In this document: one piece after another, positions 42,359 to 50,009 of the stretch
How the letters are laid out: every line of letters begins with the position of its first letter
Numbering within the stretch: position 1 is the stretch's first letter
Assembly: GCF_025499425.1 (NCBI RefSeq)
Contig: NZ_JAIMCB010000001.1
Location: 496,001-560,000 of the forward strand
DNA length: 64,000 nucleotides
Direction of reading: 5' to 3'
From: Acidiferrimicrobium sp. IK
GTDB taxonomy: Bacteria; Actinomycetota; Acidimicrobiia; Acidimicrobiales; Palsa-688
Notes under the pieces: model-generated
Seen by the model: only the letters and a program-made list of their open reading frames with translations
What the model was told of the DNA's origin: nothing
The model's database searches: none
Translations under genes and position numbers: made by a program

Positions 42359-42561
42359 GTTACGCCACTACGACAATGCACGTCAGAGCCGGTCGGGCCC
42401 TTGAAATCAGCGAAAGAAGCGGCGTAACGCCACCAGCGAGGGGGAGCCGTCCTTCGCTGTCTCGTTCGTGCGTCTGGGCCCGGGAAGGTGGCGCAACGAC
42501 GGCTGCGGCCGGTCCCCCGGCAGGTCAATGACCTGTATCGGGGGCGGTTTGGTGGCGCAAC
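42359..42561. promoter_or_regulatory. Four regularly spaced GTGGCGyAAC operator-like sites
   Basis: Sites are 42359-42368 (minus, GTGGCGTAAC), 42424-42433 (minus, GTGGCGTTAC), 42488-42497 and 42552-42561 (plus, GTGGCGCAAC). Their spacing is 65, 64 and 64 bp, about six helical turns, so all face the same side of the DNA. The outer-left pair points to the GntR operon and the right pair to SulP. Confidence 0.55.
42521..42535. promoter_or_regulatory. Perfect 15-bp palindrome CAGGTCAATGACCTG
   Basis: It lies close to midway between the last two GTGGCGCAAC sites and 110 bp before the SulP start. A seven-base arm on each side of a single A makes it a strong operator candidate, perhaps for a second regulator. 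Confidence 0.45.
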
Positions 42562-42644
42562 GACGCGTTCATCACCAGGTAACGAGTCACGAACAAGTTG
42601 CGGCCACCCTCCCGGTCATGCCCCCCCAGAACGCGAAGGCCCAG

Positions 42645-43937
42645 ATGACCAGCGAATCCATCGACCTGGTCCGGCCATCCGCCCCTCCCCTCACCGAGAC
42701 GCTGCCACGGTGGAGGACCAAAGGAAGCAGGGCGCTGCAAGTCGGCCGCCGTGAAGTTCTTGCCGGTCTTGTCGGAGCATTCGCCCTTATGCCGGAGTCG
42801 ATCTCATTCGCGGTTGTGGCCGGACTCAATCCCCTGGTCGGGGTGCTCACCGCCGCCACCATGGCGATCGCGACGTCTGTGCTGGGAGGCCGACCGGCCC
42901 TGGTCTCAGGCGCCGCCGGCTCGGTCGCCCTGGTCGTGGCACCTCTGGTGCATCAGCACGGTCTGTCCTACCTGTGGAGCACCCTCATCCTGGCTGGCGT
43001 CCTGCAGATCGCGGCCGGGTTGGGTGGCGTGGCCCGACTCCTTCGGCGGCTGCCGAGAAGTGTGATCACCGGCTTCGTCAACGCCTTGGCAATCCTCATC
43101 CTGTCGGCTCAGCTGCCCAACCTGACCCACGTTGCCTGGCCCACCTACGCGCTCACGGCCATGGGCCTGGGGTTGGTGGTGCTCATTCCACGATGGGTGC
43201 GACCGGTGCCGGCCCCGTTGATCGCCATTATCGCGGTGACTTCGGTGAGCGAGCTGTGTCACCTGCAGGTGGTCACCCTGGGCCAGAAAGGGGACTTGGC
43301 TCATTGGACGTTTCCCCACCCCGCCTTCCCCCACCTGCCGTGGTCAGGCTCGGTGATCGCGACCGTGGTGCCCTATGCCGTGGCCGTGGCTGCTGTGGGT
43401 CTCCTCGAATCTCTGATGACCGCCCAGCTGGTCGACGAGTGGACCGCAACCTCCAGCTCCAAAGCGCGGGAATGTTGCGGCCAGGGCGCTGCCAACATCA
43501 TCACTTCCTTTTTTGGGGGCATGGGCGGCTGCGCCATGATCGGCCAGACCGTCATCAACCTGCGCAGCGGCGGCCGCACCCGCCTGTCTTCGTTCACTGC
43601 CGGCGTGGCCATATTGGTTTTCGCGACGCTGGTCAAGGGCCAGCTGTCCCAAGTGCCCATGGCCGCGCTGGCCGCAGTGATGATCGTCGTGGCCGCCACA
43701 ACCTTCGACCGGGACTCCATCCGCCCCAGCAGGCTCCGCCAGACCAGCTGGGCGGACAGGATCGCACTGATCGTCACCGTCGCCTCCACTGTGGCCACCA
43801 GCGACCTGGCCATCGGAGTCGTCGCCGGGGTCCTCGCCTACGCGACTACCAGCCGGCTCCAGAGAGGCACCGGTGGGTGGTTCTCTGAGCCGGAGCACGG
43901 AGAAGCGCCTCGAGTCGAACTCCCGGTCGACCGGTAG
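42645..43937 (+). CDS. SulP-family inorganic anion transporter without STAS domain
   Basis: A 430-residue membrane protein with about 11-12 helices. Typical parts are EVLAGLVGAFALMPESISFAVVAGLNPLVGVLTA, GRPALVSGAAGSVALVVAPLV, FVNALAILILSAQLPNL, AVGLLESLMTAQLVDE and GGMGGCAMIGQTVINLRSGG (the anion-binding loops). SulP carriers import sulfate or related anions. The usual C-terminal STAS regulatory domain is missing; the protein stops 30 residues after the last helix. ATG at 42645 has GAAGG six nt before it. ATG at 42618 lacks such a site. It lies divergent to the sulfatase operon. Confidence 0.88.
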   Translation: MTSESIDLVRPSAPPLTETLPRWRTKGSRALQVGRREVLAGLVGAFALMPESISFAVVAGLNPLVGVLTAATMAIATSVLGGRPALVSGAAGSVALVVAPLVHQHGLSYLWSTLILAGVLQIAAGLGGVARLLRRLPRSVITGFVNALAILILSAQLPNLTHVAWPTYALTAMGLGLVVLIPRWVRPVPAPLIAIIAVTSVSELCHLQVVTLGQKGDLAHWTFPHPAFPHLPWSGSVIATVVPYAVAVAAVGLLESLMTAQLVDEWTATSSSKARECCGQGAANIITSFFGGMGGCAMIGQTVINLRSGGRTRLSSFTAGVAILVFATLVKGQLSQVPMAALAAVMIVVAATTFDRDSIRPSRLRQTSWADRIALIVTVASTVATSDLAIGVVAGVLAYATTSRLQRGTGGWFSEPEHGEAPRVELPVDR

Positions 43938-44324
43938 GGCCTTCTGGTGGTGGGGCCATACGGTTATCACCTCAGGCGGTTCTACGAACGCGGCCGAGCT
44001 GGCGGTCACCGGCCGATCGCCCTGGACGGAGGGACCAGTGCAACGTCGGAAACCGTCGGGGCATCCGAACGTGGGAGTCCCTCTAGCGGGATCAATCCTG
44101 GCGGGTCAGTCACCTGGAATTCGGCGAAAGAGCTGGGCCGCCCGGATCATCTGTGGTGGCGGAGCAGTGGCGTAGGACCCCCCGTTGCTGGCGTCATCGG
44201 TGGCGCTGTGGTGGCGTAACTCCCGCTTCACGAGACGACACATCGGGTGAAACATTCGACCCGGAAACTCCTTGCAAGAGGGCCGCCCGAATCGGCCCTA
44301 CCGACCGCCACCGCCGAGGAGCGA
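43938..44324. other. 387-bp gene-free spacer with further motif copies
   Basis: No coding frame convinces. It holds a full GTGGCGTAAC site (44211-44220) and two partial ones (GTGGCGGAGC at 44156-44165, GTGGCGTAGG at 44167-44176) upstream of the MFS gene. Otherwise I see nothing firm. Confidence 0.5.
44211..44220 (+). promoter_or_regulatory. GTGGCGTAAC site upstream of the MFS gene
   Basis: The site is the same as 42359-42368 and, like the copies at 42424 and 42552, is preceded by TG and followed within 6 bp by CGC.TTC-like bases. It lies 107 bp before the MFS start and suggests joint control. Confidence 0.5.
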
Positions 44325-44327
44325 ATG

Positions 44328-45854
44328 ATGATCAGAAGTGGGCCGACTGAAGCACTCACCGCGACAGGATCAGGCCTGCCGCTGGTCCTACGAAATGCCG
44401 ACGACGTCGTCCGTGCTGTCGACACCGCCAACGCAGCCGCCGATCCGGCCCAGCGCCGACGGGCGGCTCGCCAGACCCTGCTGGTGATGATGATCGCATT
44501 GGGAGGAGTGTTCGTTGATGCCTACGACTTCTCCAGCATGAGCATCGGGACTGTGCAGCTCAAACATGTGTTCCATCTGACGAGCACCCAGGTGGGAGAA
44601 GTCTCCGCGGCGATGGCGGCCAGCGCCCTGTTCGGGGCCCTCATTGGCGGATACTTCGTCGACAAGCTGGGCCGGCGTCGCATGTTCTCCCTGGACCTGT
44701 GGCTATTGGTGGTAGCCGCCATCGGCGCCTCCCTGGCTCCCAACCTTCCCACTTTGGTGGCCTTCCGGCTCCTGATGGGCATCGGCGTGGGTCTGGACTT
44801 TCCTGTCGCACTGTGTTTTGTGGCCGAGTTCTCTGACAAAGCCCGACGGGGCCGGTTCGTCAACTCCAGCTATGCCAACTGGTATTTGGCGGCCATCCTC
44901 GGATATGGCGCCGGCTGGGTTGGCTACGAACTGGGTGCGGGAGGATCGCTGTGGCGCATGGCCGTCGGTTTCGGCGCCGTGCCGGCGGCGGTCCTGCTGT
45001 TCCTCCGTTACCGCTACATGCTGGAGAGCCCGCTGTGGGCTGCCCATCAAGGAGACCTGAACGAAGCGGCCCGGATCCTGCGTCGCACCCGCAACCTGGA
45101 GGTCGAAGTGGACCCTGTCGCCGCCCAGACGGTGGCCGCGACCGTGCGGGCCCGGCCCGATGCGAAAGCAACCGTCAAGATTCTCTTCAGTCGCCGCTAT
45201 CGCAGCCGGGCCACTCTCTCCGCGGTGCTGGGCTTTGCGCAGAGCATCGAGTACTACGCCGTGGTGTTCTACCTGCCGGTCATCTCCCAGGTTATCTTCG
45301 GGCAAAGCCTCCTCAAAGCCCTCCTGGGCGGGGCGATCTTCAGCGCTGTCGGCCTAGTCGGTTCCAGCGTCCAGGCTTGGATCTGCGATCGCACCGGCAT
45401 CCGCCCCCTCGCTCTCCTCGGCTCTGTGCTGGCCGCCATCGGCCTGATCGGGATCGGCGTGGGTCACGCCGCCCACAGCGGCCTCAGCGAGGCGCTCATG
45501 GTCGGCCTGTTCATGCTCGGCCATACCGTCGGTCCCGGCCCGCAGTGCATGGCGTATGGGACGCTGTCGTTCCCCACTGTGATCCGCGGCTCGTCAGTCG
45601 GTTGGACCCAAGGCATGCTCCGGATCGGGAGTGTCATCGGGTTTTTGATCTTCCCGATACTGCAATCGGCCCTCGGGTTCTCCGCCACCTTCGCCACCTT
45701 GGCAGCGTGCCCCTTGGTCATACTGGTCGCCGTCCTGCTGATCCCTTGGGAACCGATCGGCGTCGACGTCGAGAGCGAGTGGGCCGACCAGCACATCGAC
45801 CTGAACCTGGCCGATCCCTCCAGTCGGCTCATCCCGGCCGCTTTGCCGACCTAG
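44328..45854 (+). CDS. MFS transporter (sugar-porter/AAHS-like)
   Basis: A 508-residue 12-helix carrier. Signature loops are GGYFVDKLGRRRMFSLDLWL after helix 2 (D-R-x-GRR type) and FRLLMGIGVGLDFPVALCFVAEF with the RGRFVNSSYANWY stretch. A second copy of the loop motif occurs as CDRTGIRPLALLG. The first 60 residues are a hydrophilic tail. The pattern fits proton-driven import of organic acids or sugars. ATG at 44328 has GAGGAG six nt before it; ATG at 44325 is also possible. The neighbouring motif copies link it to the sulfatase cluster; it may import an organosulfate. Confidence 0.9.
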   Translation: MIRSGPTEALTATGSGLPLVLRNADDVVRAVDTANAAADPAQRRRAARQTLLVMMIALGGVFVDAYDFSSMSIGTVQLKHVFHLTSTQVGEVSAAMAASALFGALIGGYFVDKLGRRRMFSLDLWLLVVAAIGASLAPNLPTLVAFRLLMGIGVGLDFPVALCFVAEFSDKARRGRFVNSSYANWYLAAILGYGAGWVGYELGAGGSLWRMAVGFGAVPAAVLLFLRYRYMLESPLWAAHQGDLNEAARILRRTRNLEVEVDPVAAQTVAATVRARPDAKATVKILFSRRYRSRATLSAVLGFAQSIEYYAVVFYLPVISQVIFGQSLLKALLGGAIFSAVGLVGSSVQAWICDRTGIRPLALLGSVLAAIGLIGIGVGHAAHSGLSEALMVGLFMLGHTVGPGPQCMAYGTLSFPTVIRGSSVGWTQGMLRIGSVIGFLIFPILQSALGFSATFATLAACPLVILVAVLLIPWEPIGVDVESEWADQHIDLNLADPSSRLIPAALPT

Positions 45855-45866
45855 TCGGGACTTCCT

Positions 45867-45936
45867 GGCCTGTCAAACCCGACCGCTCTGCGCCGCCCTG
45901 ACGGACGGATCCGGCAGCGGTCGGGTTCGACGGGCC
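45867..45936 (+). terminator. Long-stem hairpin after the MFS gene
   Basis: Arms 45867-45887 and 45916-45936 pair over 21 positions with one wobble and one mismatch, and a 28-nt loop. It stands 12 bp after the MFS stop. No U-run follows. Confidence 0.55.
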
Positions 45937-46108
45937 AACCGGCCACGCTGACCACGGCCGCTCGCAGTGCTTGGTCGGATCTGACCTCCGGATCGCCAGA
46001 CCGGGGAGGGCCCGGCTCAACACCTTGGACGCCGACGGCGGTCAGTCATCAGGCCCGGTGCCTTCGGGTCGCGGTGGCGAGGCGGACAGGTTGTAGGCGT
46101 TGGCGGCG

Positions 46109-46864
46109 CTACTGGCCGATGTGAAGCCCGCCGTCCACCCTTACCGTGGCGCCGGTGGTGAAGCTCGATGCCGGGCTGGCGAGGAACAGCGCCGCGGCCA
46201 CGATCTCCGTCGGGTGGCCAGGCCGGCCGATGGCGCTGTCGACGTGGCGGCGGTTCTCTTCGGGCCACGCCTTGGCGATGTCGGTGAGGAAAGGCCCGGG
46301 TGACAGCGTGTTTACCCGGACGCTCGGGCCGTACTCGGCGGCCAACGAGCGGGTCATGGCATTGAGGGCGGCCTTGGCGCTGCCGTAGGGGACGACTTCC
46401 GGCAGGGGCTGCAGGGCTCCCGATGACGAGACGTTGATGATGACCCCGCCATTTCCCTCCCGCATCCGGTGGGCGACCTGGCTGGCGAGGCGGAACGGGC
46501 CCTTGAAGTTGAGGCCTACCACGCTGTCGAACAGCTCCTCGGTCACCTCGTGGCTGGCCACCCGGGGGCTCATGCCGGCGTTGTTGACCAGGATGTCGAC
46601 CCGGCCGTAGGCGGCGTAGACCTCGCTGATCGCCCGGTCGATGCTGTCCCACTTGGCCGCGTGGAGCTGGCAGGCCATGGCCTTGGAACCGAGGGCGCGC
46701 ATCTCCTCGGCCACCGTCTCGCAGTTGTCGAGCTTCCTGCTGGCGATGATCACGTCTGCGCCCCGTTCGGCGAAGGCCCGGACCATCTGGTAGCCGAGGC
46801 CCCTGCTGCCGCCGGTGACCAGAGCCACCTTTCCGGTCAGGTCGAAGTACGGGTCAGGTGTCAT
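46109..46864 (-). CDS. Short-chain dehydrogenase/reductase
   Basis: A 251-residue SDR with all classical motifs: TGGSRGLG (about residues 17-24), NNAG, and the catalytic S...YGSAK (VSSSGALQPLPEVVPYGSAKAAL). PGPFLTDIAKAW follows and the C-terminal TGATVRVDGGLHIG is standard. NAD(P)-dependent oxidation of a hydroxyacyl-CoA or alcohol is likely. Its start lies inside the last codons of the TetR gene (11-bp overlap), so the two are cotranscribed. It is the probable partner of the divergent acyl-CoA dehydrogenase operon. Confidence 0.92.
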   Translation of the reverse strand: MTPDPYFDLTGKVALVTGGSRGLGYQMVRAFAERGADVIIASRKLDNCETVAEEMRALGSKAMACQLHAAKWDSIDRAISEVYAAYGRVDILVNNAGMSPRVASHEVTEELFDSVVGLNFKGPFRLASQVAHRMREGNGGVIINVSSSGALQPLPEVVPYGSAKAALNAMTRSLAAEYGPSVRVNTLSPGPFLTDIAKAWPEENRRHVDSAIGRPGHPTEIVAAALFLASPASSFTTGATVRVDGGLHIGQ

Positions 46865-47564
46865 CGGTGCTCCTGTTGGTCGGGCCGCCGGCCACGGTGG
46901 CGGTCGAGGACGTGAGGCCGATGCCGGAGAGGCAGAAGGCGATCAGGTGCTCGACGTCGGCGGGGTCAGGGATGATGCCGTGCTGCAGGGCGGTGCGCAT
47001 GCGGCTCCCGACGGCGTGGCCGATCACCGCCGCGTCGCGGGCGGGGTGGGGGCTTGGGAGTTCGCTCAGCGGCCCGATGAGCAGGTGTGACAGGGCGCCG
47101 TCGGCGTCGAAGGGCTCAGCGCGGGCGGGGACCCTCCCGCCGTTCCAGAGCACCGCCCTGGTGCTGCGGGCCACCTCGGGGTCCACCGCCTGCGACATGA
47201 TCGCCTCGATCCAAGCCCGGATCTTGCCTTCCGGCGTCGTCGCTTTCTGCATCCTGTGCTCGGCGTAGCTCACCAGGCGCCAGGTACCGGCCTCGACTAT
47301 GGCCTCGACGAGGTCCTCCTTCGAGGCGAAGTGGCGGTAGAAGGCGTCCCTGGACAGGCCGGCTCCCTCGATGATGTCGGCTACCCGCGGGCTCTTCGTC
47401 GTGCCCAGCCGGCGCATGACCTCCAGCCCGGCGTCGAGGAGCCGGCGCACCTCGTCGCTGTAGGCCTCCTGGTGGCGGGCCAGTGCTCGGCGGGTGGCCT
47501 TGTCGATCACCCGATCCTCCGCCGTGGCGGCCCTCCTGAGAGGCCTACTTGTGTTCTGTGACAT
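46854..47564 (-). CDS. TetR-family transcriptional regulator
   Basis: A 236-residue repressor-type protein. The helix-turn-helix is TTKSPRVADIIEGAGLSRDAFYRHFASKEDLV at about residues 56-86 (key recognition helix SRDAFYRHF). The C-terminal domain is variable and binds an unknown ligand, expected to be an acyl-CoA from the pathway. ATG at 47564 is chosen because a start at 47585 would overlap the palindrome at 47566-47578. It controls, by inference, both its own operon with the SDR and the divergent acyl-CoA dehydrogenase operon. Confidence 0.92.
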   Translation of the reverse strand: MSQNTSRPLRRAATAEDRVIDKATRRALARHQEAYSDEVRRLLDAGLEVMRRLGTTKSPRVADIIEGAGLSRDAFYRHFASKEDLVEAIVEAGTWRLVSYAEHRMQKATTPEGKIRAWIEAIMSQAVDPEVARSTRAVLWNGGRVPARAEPFDADGALSHLLIGPLSELPSPHPARDAAVIGHAVGSRMRTALQHGIIPDPADVEHLIAFCLSGIGLTSSTATVAGGPTNRSTDDT

Positions 47565-47565
47565 C

Positions 47566-47578
47566 AGAATGGCATTCT
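47566..47578. promoter_or_regulatory. Palindrome AGAATG-G-CATTCT between TetR and ACAD
   Basis: A perfect six-base inverted repeat around one G, directly next to the TetR start and 52 bp before the acyl-CoA dehydrogenase start. Its position is that of an autoregulated TetR operator. Confidence 0.55.
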
Positions 47579-47629
47579 TGCACACCGGGTCGCCCGTTGG
47601 GGCGCCGGCCGGGGGAGAGGGAGACCGTC

Positions 47630-48931
47630 ATGTGGGATTTCGAGACCGACGCAGAGTTCCAGCAGAAGCTGGACTGGATGAACGAGTTCGTGCGCGAGGA
47701 GGTGGAGCCCCTCGACGCGCTGTGGGGCGACAAGGTCTACGAGCGGCCTATGGACAAGGCCCTGGTGGATGTCGTCGAGCCGCTCAAGGCCAGGGTCAAG
47801 GCCGAGCGCCTGTGGGCGTGCCATCTCGGTCCCGAGCTTGGTGGCGAGGGTTACGGCCAGGTGAAGCTGGCCTTGATGAACGAGATCCTGGGTCGGACCT
47901 CCTGGGGGCCGACGATCTTCGGCACCCAGGCCCCCGACACCGGTAACGCCGAGATCCTCGCCCACTACGGCACCGAGGAGCAGAAGGCGACATACCTGCA
48001 GCCGCTGCTCAACGGCGAGATCATCTCCTGCTACTCGATGACCGAGCCCCAGGCGGGTGCCGACCCGAGGGAGTTCACCTGCCGGGCGGTGCGCGACGGT
48101 GACGAGTGGGTCATCAACGGGTGGAAGTTCTTCTCGTCGAACGCGCGGTGGGCCAGTTTCTTGCTGGTGATGTGCGTGACGGATCCGGACGTACCGATCT
48201 ACCAGGGGGCGTCGATGTTCATCGTTCCCACCGACACGCCCGGGGTCGTGATCGAACGCAATGTCGGGCTCTACGGAGAGGGCATCAACGAGGGTTCGCA
48301 CGGGCTCATCCACTACCAGGACGTCCGCGTCCCTGCCGGCAACCTGCTCGGTGGCGAGGGGCAGGCGTTCGTCATCGCCCAGACCCGGCTCGGCGGCGGG
48401 CGGGTGCATCACGCCATGCGCTCGGTCGGGGTGGCGCAGCGGGCCCTCGACATGCTCGTCGAGCGGGCCTTGTCGCGTCACACTGCGGGCAGCATCCTGG
48501 CGGAGAAGCAGACGGTGCAAAGTTACGTTGCCGACTCCTACATCCAGCTCATGCAGTTCCGTCTCTACGTTCTGTACGTGGCGTGGAAGATCGACAAGGT
48601 CAACGACTACAAGGCGGTCCGCCACGACATCGCGGCGATCAAGGTGCTCACGCCGCAGGTGCTGCACGACGTGGTCCAGCGGACGATCCAGGTGCACGGC
48701 GCCTTGGGGGTGACCAACGAATTGCCTCTGGCCCGCATGTTCCAGGGTTCCCTGGCTCTGGGGTTGGCGGACGGACCGACCGAGGTCCACAAGGTGACGG
48801 TGGCACGCAGCATCCTTAAGAACGGCCGTCCGGCGCCTGGGTTGTGGCCGAGCGAGTGGATCCCGGCCAAGCAGGATGCGGCCCGCCAGAAGTTCGCTGA
48901 GCACATCGAGCACGAGGCGGCGCAGCTGTGA
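47630..48931 (+). CDS. Acyl-CoA dehydrogenase
   Basis: A 433-residue FAD enzyme that desaturates an acyl-CoA at the alpha-beta position. It has MTEPQAGADPREFTC and GDEWVINGWKFFSSNARWASF (FAD/substrate contacts), a middle beta domain, and IQVHGALGVTNELPLARMF in the C-terminal helical domain. The long N-terminus and total length resemble ACAD10/11-type members. ATG at 47630 has GAGAGGGAG upstream. Its stop overlaps the start of the phosphotransferase gene (GTGA), which matches ACAD10/11, where kinase and dehydrogenase are fused in animals. Confidence 0.93.
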   Translation: MWDFETDAEFQQKLDWMNEFVREEVEPLDALWGDKVYERPMDKALVDVVEPLKARVKAERLWACHLGPELGGEGYGQVKLALMNEILGRTSWGPTIFGTQAPDTGNAEILAHYGTEEQKATYLQPLLNGEIISCYSMTEPQAGADPREFTCRAVRDGDEWVINGWKFFSSNARWASFLLVMCVTDPDVPIYQGASMFIVPTDTPGVVIERNVGLYGEGINEGSHGLIHYQDVRVPAGNLLGGEGQAFVIAQTRLGGGRVHHAMRSVGVAQRALDMLVERALSRHTAGSILAEKQTVQSYVADSYIQLMQFRLYVLYVAWKIDKVNDYKAVRHDIAAIKVLTPQVLHDVVQRTIQVHGALGVTNELPLARMFQGSLALGLADGPTEVHKVTVARSILKNGRPAPGLWPSEWIPAKQDAARQKFAEHIEHEAAQL

Positions 48932-50001
48932 CCGGCGCAGACTCGCAGGAGAAAGCGGGCGGGGTCAACATCGACGTCGGCGCCCTGGAACGCTGGATGG
49001 ACCATGCTGAGCTCCCCGGTGCCGGCGCCCCCATGGAAGTGGGGTTCATCTCTGGCGGCAGTCAGAACGAGATCTTCGAGATCCGCCGTGGCGACCTGCA
49101 CTGCGCGCTGCGCAAGCCGCCGGCGAGCGCGCCGGCTCCCCGTGACGAGGGGATCCTGCGAGAGTGGCGCATCATCGACGCGTTGACCGGCAGCGACGTG
49201 CCCCACACTGACGCGGTCGCGGTGTGCGAGGACGCGTCGGTGTTGGGCCGGCCGTTCTACCTGATGGGGTTCGTGGACGGGTGGTCGCCGATGGGTCGCG
49301 ACATCCTGCCGGAGCCTTTCGCCAGCGATCCCGAGGCCCGGGCCGGACTGGCCTACCAGCTGGTGGACGGCATCGTGGAGATGGGCCGCTTCGACTGGCA
49401 GAAGGGCGGCCTCGGCGACTTGGGCCGCCCCGACGGCTACCACGACCGGCAAGTCGAGCGCTGGACCCGGTTCCTCGATCGGATCAAAGGCCGGGATCTT
49501 CCCGGCCTGGATGAGGCCACTGCGTGGCTGAGCACCCACCGCCCGCTCGATTTCGTGCCGGGGCTGATGCACGGCGACTACCAGTTCGCCAACGTCATGT
49601 ACCGCCACGGCCTCCCGGCCACCCTGGCGGCCATCGTCGACTGGGAGATGGGCACGATCGGTGACCCGAAGCTGGACTTGGCGTGGGTCCTCGGCCGCTG
49701 GCCGGAGGACACCGCCGCGGAGCCCGACGCCATGGGCTACATCGACCTGTCCGGGATGCCGGGCCGCTCCGAGGTGCTCGACTACTACTCGAGGGAATCG
49801 GGGCGGCAGGTGGACGACTTCGACTACTACCTGGTGTTGGCCAACTGGAAGCTGGCCATCGTCCTCGAGCAGGGCTACCAGCGTGCCGGCGACGACGAGA
49901 AGCTGCAGGGCTTCGGACCCATCGTCCTCGACCTCATGGCCTCCGCCGGTGAGATGGCCTCGACCAGTGACTACCCGGCCACTGCGCCCTCGAGCCACTA
50001 G
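48928..50001 (+). CDS. APH-family phosphotransferase, ACAD10/11 kinase-like
   Basis: A 357-residue kinase-fold protein. The catalytic loop is LMHGDYQFANVMY (HGDxxxxN) and the metal site is IVDWEMGTIGDPKLDLAW (DW...DPxxDL). The N-lobe has FISGGSQNEIFEIRRGD and LRKPP. In animal ACAD10/11 such a domain phosphorylates 4-hydroxyacyl-CoAs as a step in their breakdown; here it is encoded separately but coupled to the acyl-CoA dehydrogenase by a 4-bp overlap. That parallel suggests a hydroxyacyl substrate, but this is inference from context. Confidence 0.88.
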   Translation: MTGADSQEKAGGVNIDVGALERWMDHAELPGAGAPMEVGFISGGSQNEIFEIRRGDLHCALRKPPASAPAPRDEGILREWRIIDALTGSDVPHTDAVAVCEDASVLGRPFYLMGFVDGWSPMGRDILPEPFASDPEARAGLAYQLVDGIVEMGRFDWQKGGLGDLGRPDGYHDRQVERWTRFLDRIKGRDLPGLDEATAWLSTHRPLDFVPGLMHGDYQFANVMYRHGLPATLAAIVDWEMGTIGDPKLDLAWVLGRWPEDTAAEPDAMGYIDLSGMPGRSEVLDYYSRESGRQVDDFDYYLVLANWKLAIVLEQGYQRAGDDEKLQGFGPIVLDLMASAGEMASTSDYPATAPSSH

Positions 50002-50009
50002 GGCGCGGC

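Noticed and set aside
42359..42561. The evenly spaced repeats as a small CRISPR array
   Set aside because: The repeats are about 10 bp, change orientation midway, and no cas genes are present. An operator array fits better.
39209..45854. The sulfatase region as an integrated mobile element
   Set aside because: No integrase, transposase, tRNA junction or flanking direct repeats were seen. Only base composition hints at transfer.
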